This document shows, one piece after another, positions 22,800 to 33,100 of a stretch of 64,000 nucleotides of DNA (position 1 is the first letter of the stretch; every line of letters begins with the position of its first letter). Below the pieces are notes generated by a model. That model was given only the letters and a program-made list of their open reading frames with translations, was not told where the DNA came from and searched no databases. The DNA is from Prorocentrum cordatum (taxonomy: Eukaryota; Sar; Dinophyceae; Prorocentrales; Prorocentraceae): NCBI GenBank assembly GCA_963575745.1, contig CAUYUJ010011459.1, positions 322,501-386,500 of the forward strand. Reading direction: 5' to 3'. The position numbers and the translations under genes were made by a program.

Positions 22800-23320
22800 G
22801 AATCCGTGAAACTCCTGTAACATTTGAAAACGAATGCGCGCGGCACTAAGGCGAGAGCCACATTTTGAAAACGTCCCGCCCTCAATCCGTGAATCTCTTA
22901 CATTGTTCAAAACGAATGTGCGCGGCGCTGAGGCGAGAGCCACATTTTGGAAAGGAACCGGCCTCAATCCGCGAAGCTCTTGCAAATGTTTAAAACGAAT
23001 GTGCGAGGCGCTAAGGCGAGAGCCACATTTTGAAAACCACCCGCCCTCAACCCGCGAAACTCTTGCAAATGTTTGAAAAGAATGCGCGCGGCGCTCAGGC
23101 GAGAGCTACATTTTGAAAACGGCCCGCCCTCAATCCGTGAAGGTCTTGCAAATGTTTAAACGGATGTGCGCGGCGCTAAGGCGAGAGCCACTTTTGAACG
23201 CCAGCCGCCCTCAACCAATGAAACTCTTGCAACTGTTCGAAACAAATGTGCGCGGCGCTAAGGCGAGAACCACATTTTGAAAACAACCCGCCCTCCAGTT
23301 GTGAAACTGTTGTCACGTTC
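22800..23320. repeat. minisatellite, about 80-bp unit, 6-7 copies
   Basis: Each unit contains 'aacgaatgtgcgcggcgc', 'aaggcgagagccacatttt' and 'cccgccctcaa', followed by 'tgaaactcttgcaa'. Spacing is about 77-86 bases. Units differ at several positions each. Confidence 0.85.
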
Positions 23321-24073
23321 TTCAGAATCATAAATGGTGAGGAAGTCTCAGGCGAAACGCCCGGCCCGCCCTAAAAACTGGCCTCGGGGTGCGACAGGGA
23401 GGTGTTATCTATAAAGAGAAGGAATGGACGAGGACGAGAATGAGGAGGACGAGGAGGAGGAAGGAGCAGGGTCGGAAGGGGGAGGAGGAGACGAAGGATG
23501 AGGAGGAGGAGGAGGAGGAGGAGGGAGACGACAAAGAGAGGGAGGAGGAGTAAGAAGCGGCGAGTGAGGGTGAAGCAAGCGGGAACATTGCAGAAGGTGG
23601 AAGAAAAGGAAGAGGAGGACCACATGGAACACACGTACCGCCTCGAACATTTGAGCACCCCAGAATTGCCTAAGACCTCTCTCTGCCTCTCCTTCCTTCA
23701 CTCCTCATCTACATCATCCTGGAGGAAGAGGGGGATTCTAGGAGGGTTCTGCGGATATCTTGGGACTCGGATGGGTCAGAAGCCACCTCCTCCTCACCCT
23801 TGGCCCTCGTTCTGGGAAAAGGGAAGGTGGAGGGGCCAGGGGGAGACAGGGAGGGAGGCTGGGAATGGCGGGGAGCGAGGGTGGAAGGAGGCAGGTGGGA
23901 TGCGAGAGGAGGAGGGGAGGGAGGGACGGAGGGAGGACGGGAGGGAGGAGAAGGAAGCGTAGGAGGCGGGTGGGATGCGAGAGGAGGGAAGGAGGGAGGG
24001 AGGGAGGGAGGGAGCCCGATGCAGATTGCCGACAATAGCATGAGGCCTTCTCTTCTCGACATGGAAAAGACGA
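23321..24073. repeat. purine-rich non-genic stretch
   Basis: GGA tracts at about 23435-23530 and GGGA-rich sequence at about 23820-24010 (including an agggaggg run at 23990-24012). No supported gene. Confidence 0.6.
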
Positions 24074-24235
24074 CATAAACATGAAGTTCTGGCACTCCGC
24101 GTGGATTTCTTGGATCGGCGTTGGGGCCCCCCTGGCGGCGCCTCCGGCGCCGCCCCTCGCTCGTTCCGCGCGCTAGGGAGAGGGGTCCAGCGCAGATCCA
24201 AGAAATCCGCGCGGAGCGCCAACAGTTATGTTTAT
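24074..24235. mobile_element. palindromic MITE-like element, family B, copy 1
   Basis: The left arm reads 'ataaacatgaagttctgg' then 'cactccgcgtggatttcttg'. The right arm, reversed, reads 'ataaacataactgttgg' then 'cgctccgcgcggatttcttg'. The inverted arms are about 50 bp. The centre contains 'ggcgcctccggcgcc'. Related copies lie at 34569-34699 and, as a half element, at 61808-61907. Non-coding. Confidence 0.65.
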
Positions 24236-24351
24236 CGCGTTGTTGTCTCTTCTTCTATCTTCATGTGAAGCTCACTCGCTGTCAGGGTTATCAGGCGTTC
24301 GTGCTGCCCTGTGCCCTGCAAGCAGGCCGCAGCATTGCAGCACAGTCTGAC

Positions 24352-24352
<1 letters not shown>

Positions 24353-24399
<47 letters not shown>
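24353..24399. repeat. CTG trinucleotide repeat, about 16 units
   Basis: A nearly pure GCT/CTG tract ending in CTCCTC. It gives poly-Ala, poly-Leu or poly-Cys on this strand and poly-Gln or poly-Ser on the other, but no supported gene contains it. Confidence 0.9.
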
Positions 24400-24401
<2 letters not shown>

Positions 24402-24482
24402 TCAGCCGTCTGGGGGGCCGCGGAAGGAACGGTCCCATTGGAGTTCCTCGCGCCTTTCCCTCGGCCGTGTGGCATCCGTAGG

Positions 24483-24619
24483 ATTACGTCGGGCGTGTCC
24501 CTCTACAGAAGGAATCTGGGGACGATGTTTCTAGCATTTGTTCGGCAATTTCTTGTATGTTTGGACTATGTGTTATTTTTCGCCCGAAATCCGCCTGTAG
24601 GGGGACATGCCCGACCTGA
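24483..24619 (+). mobile_element. introner-like TIR element, copy 3
   Basis: The left end reads tcgggcgtgtccctctacag (24489) and the right end cctgtagggggacatgcccg with acct following (to 24617). The inverted repeats cover about 21 bp. The 7-bp direct repeat ccgtagg flanks it at 24476-24482 and 24620-24626. At about 130 bp it is the shortest full-ended copy here. Confidence 0.8.
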
Positions 24620-24626
24620 CCGTAGG

Positions 24627-25148
24627 GGCTGTTGCCACAACAGTCGTGACACCAATGGATTCCCCTAGGAGGGTGCAGGTGCAGCGTCGGCAGTCTCGTG
24701 CAGCGTCGCGGGAGCCTACCTTCCGAGAGGAGGCGGAGTCGTGCACGGCATGCTGCCCCAGCAGGTCCGCAGGTGCCCCTTCATGCTGGCGGTGGGAGTC
24801 GCAACAAATGATTGATTCATGTGGTCGTTCCTGGATGCGCGCACGCAGCTACAAATGCCCACCCATCTTGCAAGCTTCCCCGCAATGGCTACTCCAAGAA
24901 TGATCCCAAGACGATTCGAGCTCCAAAGCGTCGCCGCGAGCATGGTCCGGCGAATGGAGTCGGGCTAGAAAACGTTCAGGTTTTACCAGCCGCCCCGCGA
25001 TGTCCAGATTAGAGTGACGCCCCGCGCGCGACCAGATTGGCTGTACGAGCGTGCCGTCGTCGCGAGACTCGCCGTGCATTTTCAGAGTCAAGTCACCGGC
25101 ATCATGGTTAGTAGTAGGACGTAGTAGTGCATCCACGCAGTCTCGGTG
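24627..25148. other. no gene seen
   Basis: About 520 bases of mixed composition. Open frames lack codon bias and no repeat was recognised. Confidence 0.4.
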
Positions 25149-25430
25149 TTAGCGCTGTCTCTTAGTGCGCCCCCGAGCTAGAAGCAATGCATCCTCGCAG
25201 TCTCGGAGTTGGCTGTCGCCCGGTGTGCTGTGGAGCTCTCCGAACCAGCGGGAATTTTCACGGACCAGCTCCTCGAAGCCCCGCCAGAAGTGAGTTCCAG
25301 GCTTGGCCAATTTGTCCATAGCGTCGTTCGCAGCTCGCTCCAAATGCCAGGATCGTCCTGCCTCCACGCATGCTGCTGTGAGGAAACGCGAGCTCCCGTT
25401 TCGTTCCGCACGTTCGGGCCTTGCTCGGAC
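25149..25430 (-). pseudogene. possible coding remnant of unknown function
   Basis: On the minus strand, bases 25430 down to 25149 read a soluble, helical-looking sequence (for example AGRSWHLERAANDAMDKLAK, then WRGFEELVRENSRWFGELHS) ending at a TAA. Third positions are only moderately G/C-rich. Upstream (above 25560) the same frame runs into the GGA/CCT microsatellite, so no start can be placed. No domain was recognised. It could be an old exon or a chance frame. Confidence 0.3.
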
Positions 25431-25559
25431 TCCTTGGTCCGAGGCCGCCAGGGTTTTGCCCCAGCATCTGGATGGATGGCCTGGCCTTCCTTGGGATGGT
25501 TCTAGTAGCTGGTTCAGTGGGACGCCTCTGTTCGGGGTACAGGGGGGCACAGACGGAGG

Positions 25560-25722
25560 GGGGGGGGGTACCAGGAGGAGAGCGAGCAGGAGGACGAGGA
25601 GGAGGAGGAGGAGGAGGAGGAGGAGGAGGAGGAGGAGGAGGAGGAGGGGGGGCAGGAGCAGGAAGAGGAGGAGGAGGAGGAGGAGGAGGAGGAGGAGGGG
25701 GGGCAGGAGCAGGAGGACGCGC
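25560..25722. repeat. GGA microsatellite with G-runs
   Basis: A long GGA tract interrupted by two copies of 'ggggggcaggagcagga'. Confidence 0.9.
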
Positions 25723-25747
25723 ATACAGGCTGCTCAAATGGGGCAAG

Positions 25748-25882
25748 AGTAGATGAGGTCGGAGGATCGCGCCGCATCGCCGATGCAGCGGCGACGCGAA
25801 GATATCCAGTGCCAGATGTTCTACAGCCTGACGTCGCCGATGCATCGGCGATGCGGAGCGATCCTCCAGCCCGCGTCTACTT
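25748..25882. mobile_element. palindromic MITE-like element, family C, copy 1
   Basis: The left end reads 'agtagatgaggtcggagg' then 'atcgcgccgcatcgccgatg'. The right end is a partial reverse complement (gatgcatcggcgatgcgg, then agcgatcctccag, then cgtctact). The interior is built from 'cgatgcatcggcgatgcgg'-type palindromes. Other copies are at 37446-37610 and 61527-61750. Confidence 0.65.
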
Positions 25883-25944
25883 CGGCCAAATTGGGACGGC
25901 CTCTAGAGCAGGAGGGTTTTCCACAAAGTTGCTCCACGTCGTGA

Positions 25945-26640
25945 TTACGAAGGCCTGTTGGCCGGTGCCGCCGACCCTGAAGGGAGACGACGACGACCGC
26001 GACGACGACGACAACGACAACGGCGACGACGACGTCTGTTCGGACAGCTCTCGGGGGCCTCTGGGGAGGAATTTGGAGGCCCCGTGGGAGTCTCTTGGGG
26101 GCGCTTCGGGCTTCCTGGGGACCTCTTGCGGGCTTTTCGGTGCCTCTTGCGAACCTCTTGGGGCCTCCTGGGAGCATCTCAGGGCCAATGGCTCGAAATG
26201 TCCGTTCGGGTCCCCCGTCTGGGCACGCTTTTGGAGCCGTCTTGGAGGCCTCTTGGGCCGTCTTGGAGGCGTTTTTGGCCATCTTGGGGTCCTCTTGGGC
26301 TGTTTGGGGGCCCTCTTGAAAGCCTCTTGGGCTGTCTTGTGGCGATATTGGGAGCCTCTTGCGCCGTCTTGGAGCGGCTGGAAGTGGAAAAGGCGAGAAC
26401 GCCCAAATCCTTGTGAGAAACCATAAGGAAATCAATATGTTTGGCCTCTTCGGGCCCTCTCGGGAGTGCTCTTGGAGGCTTCTTGGGGCGTCTTGGAGGC
26501 TTCCTGGGCAGTGGAGGGCGTGAAGGAGTTTTGGGCCGATCGTTTGGCGATTGGGGACCCTCTTGGATCGTCTTGGGAGTCTCTTGGGGCACTCTTGGCC
26601 TTTCTTGGTACTGTCTGAGGCTCTGGGACCCCCAGGGGGG
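25945..26640. repeat. leader, GAC tract and G/T-rich minisatellite block
   Basis: Bases about 25945-25985 carry 'gaaggcctgttggccggtgc' and 'cgccgaccctgaa', a leader also found at about 52700-52740. A GAC/CGA trinucleotide tract follows (25985-26035), then units such as 'gcctcttgggccgtcttgg' to about 26640. A linker with 'cgcccaaatccttgtgagaa' and 'aaggaaatcaatatg' interrupts at about 26400-26430. Long Leu/Gly/Trp-rich or Pro/Arg-rich frames here are artefacts. Confidence 0.7.
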
Positions 26641-26948
26641 GGTGCGTATCCTATCCCCCCCTGCCCCTATCTGGCGCCCTATCTCCCCCAGGACCTCCCC
26701 CTGGGCGCCCCCGCAACCCCCCTCCCGGCGGGGGGGGTGCACGGAATGGGGACGACGGAGACGACGACCGACAGAAACGACAATTCGAATTGACAAGCCC
26801 TTCGCACACGCCGCCAGGGTCGGCGGATTTTTTTTCGCAGCGTGGTCGCCAGAGGTCTGGACCTCGGCCTCATGTTGGCTTTTCATTCTGAGTCGTGTTT
26901 TGACGGCCCCAGGGCCTTGTACAGTGGAGAACCATTCCAAGAAACACA
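26641..26948. other. no gene seen
   Basis: About 300 bases with C-runs and G-runs at about 26655-26735. Nothing recognisable. Confidence 0.4.
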
Positions 26949-27066
26949 CTGCTTGCCTGCAGGGTGCCCTGGGTTTCTTGGGTTTCGATGGTTTTGCGAT
27001 GGACAGCGTGACGTTACCACGCCAAAAATCAATGGACGTCCTGGGGTCTCAGAGTTGGGTTTCTTG
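26949..27066. repeat. dispersed repeat shared with 15155-15277
   Basis: Same blocks as the other copy ('cctgcagggtgccctgg', 'cttgggtttcgatggtttt', 'accacgccaaaaatcaatgg', 'tggggtctcagagttgggtt'). Confidence 0.6.
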
Positions 27067-27400
27067 TGGAAGGTTTCTTGTGGATTGACCTGCATTGTAA
27101 GGACCCCCAGGAAGCCAAAAACGGCTCACAAAAGTTCCGGCGTGCTTCTTTCCCGGCGCAAGAAAGTATGGTGAGCGGATGGATTGGCACGGGCCTAGAG
27201 TCGAGGTACATCTTTTTCAGAGCGTTCTGGAACGCTCTCAGAGCGCTCCAGAACGCTTTGAACCAGCCGCGGCGCCCGATACATCCTCCAAATCCGTTGA
27301 CTCTCATAGACTCCCGACTCCTATCGGTCCGATTTGGTCTCGACTCTGTTTTCGTCTCACGGACGAGGAGGAGGGAACACCTCGCCGCGTCGCCGCGGAT
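27067..27400. other. no gene seen
   Basis: About 330 bases. A short inverted motif around 'gagcgttctggaacgctc' lies at about 27221-27260. No supported gene. Confidence 0.45.
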
Positions 27401-27555
27401 AGGGGGCCACATACGACGAACCCTACCCCTACTCCCCCGGATTTCTGAGGGGGAGGGTGGGGTTCACTTCGCTCGAGAGCTCCCGAACGAAGTGAACCCC
27501 ACCCTCCCCCTCAGAAATCGTGGCGGGTAGGGGTAGGGTTCGCATGTGGCCCCCT
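27401..27555. mobile_element. nearly perfect 155-bp palindrome
   Basis: The left arm (27401-27471) begins 'agggggccacat' and contains 'gaaccctacccctac', 'atttctgagggggagggtgg' and 'ggttcacttcg'. The right arm (about 27486-27555) is its reverse complement with only a few differences and small gaps. The loop of about 15 bases contains ctcgagagctc. Single strands could fold into a hairpin of about 68 bp. It is non-coding and has no other copy in the window. It is probably a MITE-like insertion; no clear flanking duplication was found. Confidence 0.8.
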
Positions 27556-27711
27556 AGCGGACCGCCGCCGAGAGGAGCCCCAGGTGCCTCCCGCGGTGCC
27601 CGCGGAGCCGCCCCAGGCGGCCCTCGTCGGCCGGTCCCCGGCAGGTGGGCCTCGCCCAGCCGGTTGCCCCGCTGCTCTTTGCCGAGGGGGAGGGATGCGT
27701 TAACGTTAATT

Positions 27712-27851
27712 TGAAGTCGGGGATATTCAAAGATAGTCAAAAAATTGTCTGGGGACTATTGTATGATCATTGTTTTCCAATTTGGGGGTATTTTTTTTAC
27801 TATTTTTAATTTTTCCTCCAAAATCCCCCTGTAGGGGGGACACGCCCGACA
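27712..27851 (+). mobile_element. introner-like TIR element, copy 4
   Basis: The right end is intact (ccctgtaggggggacacgcc then cgac). The left end keeps only 'gtcgggg' joined directly to 'atattcaaagatagtc', so part of the left inverted repeat is deleted. The 11-bp direct repeat taacgttaatt lies on both sides (27701-27711 and 27852-27862), the longest flanking duplication of the family here. The interior is A/T-rich. Confidence 0.8.
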
Positions 27852-27872
27852 TAACGTTAATTATGTCTACTG

Positions 27873-28030
27873 TTACGTCGGGCGTGTCCCTCTACAGGAG
27901 GAATCTGGAAAAACAGTCGGGGTACGCGTTTTTTTTTGTATTTTTGATGCTTGTTTCTGATATTGTGTAAGTATGTTTTATGTTTCGCCCAGAATCCGCT
28001 TGTAATTAGGGGGACATGCCCGACCTAAGC
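27873..28030 (+). mobile_element. introner-like TIR element, copy 5
   Basis: The left end reads tcgggcgtgtccctctacag at 27878, followed by 'gaggaatctgg'. The right end reads 'agggggacatgcccgaccta', with an extra 'atta' inserted before it ('cttgtaattaggggg'). Possible flanking repeat ctactg / ctattg. It begins only about 20 bases after copy 4 ends. Confidence 0.75.
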
Positions 28031-28849
28031 CTATTGGGAAGCTCGTCTTCACATGCATTATGCACGTTTTGAACTTTTGCAGGGGCTATGAAAGGCCAAC
28101 GAAGGCCAGGAAAGGCCACTGAAGGCTGCTAAAAGGCGACTAAAGGCCACTAGAGGCCGCTACAGGCCACTAAAGGCTACTAGATCGAGGAGGCATCTGT
28201 TAGACTGAGCTTCCAGAGAGACTCACCTAAGGCTTGGGTCGGGATGTGGTCCGAGAGGGATCCCAGGGTACTGGTGGGGAGAGAACCAAGCTGGGTGCTC
28301 ACGTCTCCCTCCACCAACGGCCGCTCAGAACGAGTTTCGACTCCGGCACGACTATCGGGGGCGGCATTGGGGGGCAGGACTGAGGGTTGTGAGGACTGTG
28401 TGTGTGGGTATCATATCTCCGAAATATGATTGCCACCGAATCCTTTTTCAGTGCGTTCCCTGCACCTCCCCCGTTCGCGCACATTGCCAACCGCTGCTAG
28501 CACAATGTTCAAAATCAAAGGCCCAGCCTTTCCTCAGCAGGGTCCATGTCGATCCGATCGATTCGGTTCAACATCGATTTGGGCTGGCCCGACCCGATTC
28601 GATTTCAATATCCAGCTGCTTACGGCATACCCCGCCACCGTTCCTGTGCAACAGCGCAGCAGGATGGAGGCAGAGTGTAGGTACAGCGCGATTCCGACGA
28701 GTGGTATGATAAGGACGGGTCGTGGACGCGACCTCATCTTCGTCCGCGCGGTAGGAAGGAGGTCCAGTTCACACCCCGTGGCAGTTCAGCGAATGGTCTG
28801 AATTGGGGTGAGTCGTGATCCCGTTATCGTTTTCGTCCGCGCGGTAAGG
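28031..28849. repeat. degenerate 'aaaggccact' repeat and non-genic DNA
   Basis: Bases about 28085-28185 contain eight or nine copies of a 10-14 bp motif (gaaggccac, taaaggccact). The rest has no supported gene. Confidence 0.55.
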
Positions 28850-29190
28850 AGGAGGAGGAGGAGGAGGCCGGGAGAGAAAATGAGGACCAGGAGGAGAAAG
28901 CTTTTTGAGACCCCTTTGGGGCCTCCTGCGGGCTTCTTGGGAGCCTCCTGGGGGGCCTCTTGTACGCCTCTTGTGTGCCTCCTAGGGCCTGTTGGGGGCC
29001 TCGTGGGGCATCTTGGGCCGTCTTAGGGAGGCGGTCGGCACGTCTGACGCTTTCGGAAGCCGTCTTGGGGGCCTCTCCGGGCCGTCTTGCGGCCCTCTTG
29101 AGGCGCTTCAGGGCCGTCTTGGAAATTTTCGGGAGCCTCTCAGGTGATCTTTGGGTCCTCTTGAGCCGACGCGTGGCCCTCTCGGGGGCT
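28850..29190. repeat. GGA tract and G/T-rich minisatellite block
   Basis: GGA runs at 28849-28868 and 28880-28900 lead into 'ggggcctcctgcgggcttct' and many 'gggccgtcttg' units. Confidence 0.7.
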
Positions 29191-29313
29191 TCATTGGCCG
29201 TCTTGTCGTGGGCGAACGGGTTCAAGTCCCGAATGGGGGGTGCCCGAATGCGTTTTTTTTTCGTTGCTTGGCGCTGGTTTCGCCCGTGGATGTAGCGATC
29301 ATCAGAGGAGCTG

Positions 29314-29398
29314 TTCGCGTTGCGTGACGTGCGTGCGGCCTGGATAAGCATGTGCGTTGCTCGCGTTGTGTGACGTGCGTGCGGCCTGGATAAGCATG
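29314..29398. repeat. 46-bp tandem duplication
   Basis: Two copies of a 39-bp unit (cgcgttgcgtgacgtgcgtg then cggcctggataagcatg) at 29314-29353 and 29360-29398 with one or two differences. Confidence 0.8.
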
Positions 29399-29689
29399 AG
29401 CGCGCGCGCATTCGTCCTGGCGAGCTCAAGCATGCGATGATAGCGCCAACATTTGAGCCTCCAGCCGCCATGCGCACTTCCTCATGCGATGTGCGCCGTT
29501 GTTGTGGCGACGGTGGCTCCCGATTAAGAGCCGCGTGCAATGCTGCTCTCGCAGACTGAAGCAGCGGCGCGAGAACACAACGTAACACCGCATAATCAAT
29601 GACAAATCATGCATCCTATTCGAGGACCATTCGGGCGCACTTCGGGCACCATAACTTACTTGGGCCCGTTCGCCTACGATTATTGGAGG
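29399..29689. other. no gene seen
   Basis: About 290 bases, nothing recognised. Confidence 0.4.
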
Positions 29690-30147
29690 TATCTTGGAAG
29701 CCCCTTGGGCCTTCTTCGGCGGTCGTAAATTTGTAAAGGCAAGAACTTCCGAATCCGTGTAAAACCTAAGAACAATCCATGGTTTGGGCATCCTCGGGCT
29801 CTCTTGGAGGGCCTCTTGGTGCCCTCTCTGAGCGCTTGAGGGCCGTCTTGGGGAACTCTTGGGGGCCTCTTGGGCGATCTTGGTGTCCTCTTGGGCCAAT
29901 TCGGGACCCTTTGGGGTGCCTCCTGGGCTGTCTTGGAGCTATCTGGGAAGCCCCTTGGGCCGTCATCGGCAGCCGGTAGCCTGAATGGACGAGAACCTAA
30001 GAATCAGTCAAACACATGTGTATGTACGGATATGTATATATATATATGTGTATATATATATGTATATATGTATATCTCTCTACACATATATATGTGTATA
30101 TATAGATGTATGAACATGTATGTGTATATATCTATGCAAATACAAAA
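29690..30147. repeat. G/T-rich minisatellite block, linker and TA-rich tract
   Basis: Units of 'cttgggccgtcttgg' type lie at about 29690-29720 and 29790-29975, each with a linker (ggtcgtaaatttgtaaaggc; agccggtagcctgaatggac). Bases 30025-30140 are a TATATG-rich tract, one of the few strongly A/T-rich spots in the window. Confidence 0.7.
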
Positions 30148-33100
30148 CTAGCCTGGCGAAGGACCCAACCGCACTTAGCTGTGAGCAGCGCGGGTGTGAG
30201 TATCGTCTTCGGTGGGGCGCCCTATGAGGCCACGAAGCGTGTGAAGAGTGTACCGAAATGGGCGCGGTGAGCTCACGCGAACGCAGCCAGTGCGATCTGC
30301 GGTGGGGGGGCCTACGGGGCCACGAATCGGGCGATGCGTATGCCGAAATGGTTAGGGCGGACGCATGCGAACACCGCCACTGGTTTTTTCTTGATATAGC
30401 TCGCTATGGGGCTATGAAACTTGTGAGGGATGTGTTGAAATGGGCGGGGCGGATGCATGCGAACACCGCCACGGGAGCATTCGGTGGCGCTCCTTATGGG
30501 GCCACGAAGCGTGTAAGCCGTGAGCTGAAAATGGGTGCGGCGAACGCATGCGAACACCGCCACTGGTGCCCTTGGTGGAGCTCCCTATGAGGCCACGTAA
30601 TCTGTGAGGAATCTACCGAAATTAACGCGGTGATCGCATGATCACGCAGCCATTGGGGTATTCGGTGGAGGCCCCTGGGGACCACGAAGCGTGTGCAGGT
30701 TATGCCGAAATTGGTGCGACGGACGCATGCGAACGCCGCTACTGGGGTTTGCAGTGGAGCTCGCTATTGGGCAACGAAGCGCGCGAGGGATGTACCGAAA
30801 TGAGCGGGGCGGATGGATGTGAATACCGCCAAAGGAGCCTTCGGTTGCGCTCCCTATGGGGCCACGAAGCGTGCGAGTGGTAAATTCAAGAATTTGCCTG
30901 TCGAAGGACCTAACCAGATGCAGTTGCGAGCACCGTCGTTGTATGCATCGCATTCGGATGAGCTTCCTGCAAACCACGAAACATGTGGATGGTGTGCCAA
31001 CATTTGTGCGGTGGGCGCATGCGAACGCAGCCACTGCGGCCGTCGGTGGAGCCGCCTATGAGGCCATGAAACGTGTGAGGGGTGTGCCAAAACGGGTGCG
31101 GTGGGCGCATGCGAACGCAGCCAATGGGGCCGTCGGTGGAGCTCCCTATGGGGCCACGAAGCGTGCGAAGGGCGTGCAAAAAATGGGCGCGGTCGGCGCA
31201 TGCGAACGCAACCACTGGGGCCGTTGGTGGGGCTCCCCATGGGGCCACGAAGAGTGTGAGGGGCGTGCCAAAATTTGCGCGGTGGGCGCATGCGAAAGCA
31301 GCTGGTGGGACCTTCGGTGGAGCTCCCTGTGGGGCCACGAATCGTGTGACGGGTGTGCCGACATGGTTGCGGTGGGTGCATGCGAACGCAGCCATGGGCG
31401 CATCCGGTGGAGCTCCCCCGCAATCGGTGCGGTGGACGCATACGAACGCAGCCGCTGGGGCGGTCGGAAAAGTTCCCCATGGCGCCGCGAAGCGTGCGAA
31501 GGGCGTGCCAAAATGGGCGCGGTCGGCGCATGCGAACGCAGCGATTGGGCCGTCGGTGGAGCTCCCTATGGGGCCACGAGGTGTGTGAGGGGTGTACCAA
31601 AATGGGTGCGATGAGCGCATGCGAACGCAGCAACGGGCCGTCGGTGGAGTTCCCTATGGAGCCACGAAGCGTGTGAGGCGTGTGCCGGAATCGGTGCGGC
31701 GGGCGCATGCGAACGCAGCCATTGGGGCCGTCGGTGGAGCTCCTTGTGGGGCCACGCAACGTGTGAAGGGTGTGCCGAAACGGGTGTGGTCGGCGCATGC
31801 GAACGCAGCGATTGGGCCGTCTGTGGAGCTCCATATGGGGCCACGAAACGTGTGATGGGTGTGCCGAGATGTTTGCGGTGGGCGCATGCGAACGCAGCCA
31901 GGTGGAGCTCCCTATGCGGCCACGAAGCGTGTGAAGGGTGTGCCAGAATGGGTGCGGCGGGCGCATGCGAATGCAGCCACTGCGGCCGTCGGTGGGGTTG
32001 CTTATGGGGCCACGAAGCGTGTGAAGGGTGTGCCGAAATTGGTGCGGTGGCCGCATGCGAACAACCACTCGGGCCGTCGGTGGAGCTCCCCAAGGGGCCA
32101 CAAAGCGTTTGAGAGGCGCAAGGGGATAGAGAGCAGCGGGAGGAGGAGGAGCGGGATGAGAAAGAGGAGAGGAAGAGAGGAAGGAAGGAGACGCGGGGCG
32201 GTGTCTTTTGAAAGCGAGAACCCAACATCACACGATGTTTGGGAAAAAAGGTGCGGCAGACGCATGCGAACACCGCCATTTGGGCCTTCGGTGGAGTTCC
32301 CGATGGGACCATGACACGTGTGAGGGGTATGCCGAACTGTGTGCGGCGGGCACATGCGAACGCAGCCGCTGGGGCCTTCGGTGGAGCTCCATATGGGCCA
32401 CGAAGCGTGTGAGGGGTGTGCCAGAATTGGTGCGGCGGGCACATGCGAAAGCAGCCATTGGGGCCGTCGGTGGAGCTCCGTGTCGGGCCACGAAACGTGC
32501 GAAACGTGTGCCGAAGTGGGTGTGGTCGGCGCATGCGAACGCAGCCTTTGGGGCCGTCAGTGGAGCTCCTTCTGCGGAGCGCACGAGGGGTGTGCCAAAA
32601 TTTGCGCGGCGGGCGCATACAAACGCAGCTGGTGGGGCCTTCGGTGGAGCTCCATATAGGGCCACGAATCGTGTGAAGGGTGTGCCGACATGATTGCGGC
32701 GGGCGCGTACGAACGCAGCCACCGAGGCCTTCGGTGGAGCTCCCCATGAGGCCACGGAACGTATGAGGGGTGTGCCGAAATATGTGCGGCCGGCGCAAAC
32801 GAACGCAGCTGCTGGGGCCGTCGGTAGAGCTGCCTATGGGGCCACGAAGCGTGTGAGGGGTGTACCGAAATTGGTGCGGCGGGCGCATGCGAACGCAGCC
32901 ACTAGGGCCGTTTGTGGAGCTCCCTATGGGGCCACGGAACGTGTGAATGGTGTGCCGAACTGGTTGACTGGCGTCTTGGGCCATTTTGGGCCGTTTTGGT
33001 GTCATCTCGATTGTCTTGGAAGCCGTCATGGAGACTATCATGGCTGTTTGGGAGTCGAAAAGAACGCCGGATTCCAATTCCATAGGGGACGATTTCCAAG

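Noticed and set aside
29205-29230. tRNA-like B box (gggttcaagtcccg)
   Set aside because: A T-arm-like hairpin is present, but no matching acceptor stem or A box could be found at the right distance on either strand.
31566-33083. 505-residue open frame on the minus strand, plus many 100-400 residue frames on both strands
   Set aside because: They come from an 88-90 bp satellite that lacks stops in several frames; no frame is favoured by codon bias.
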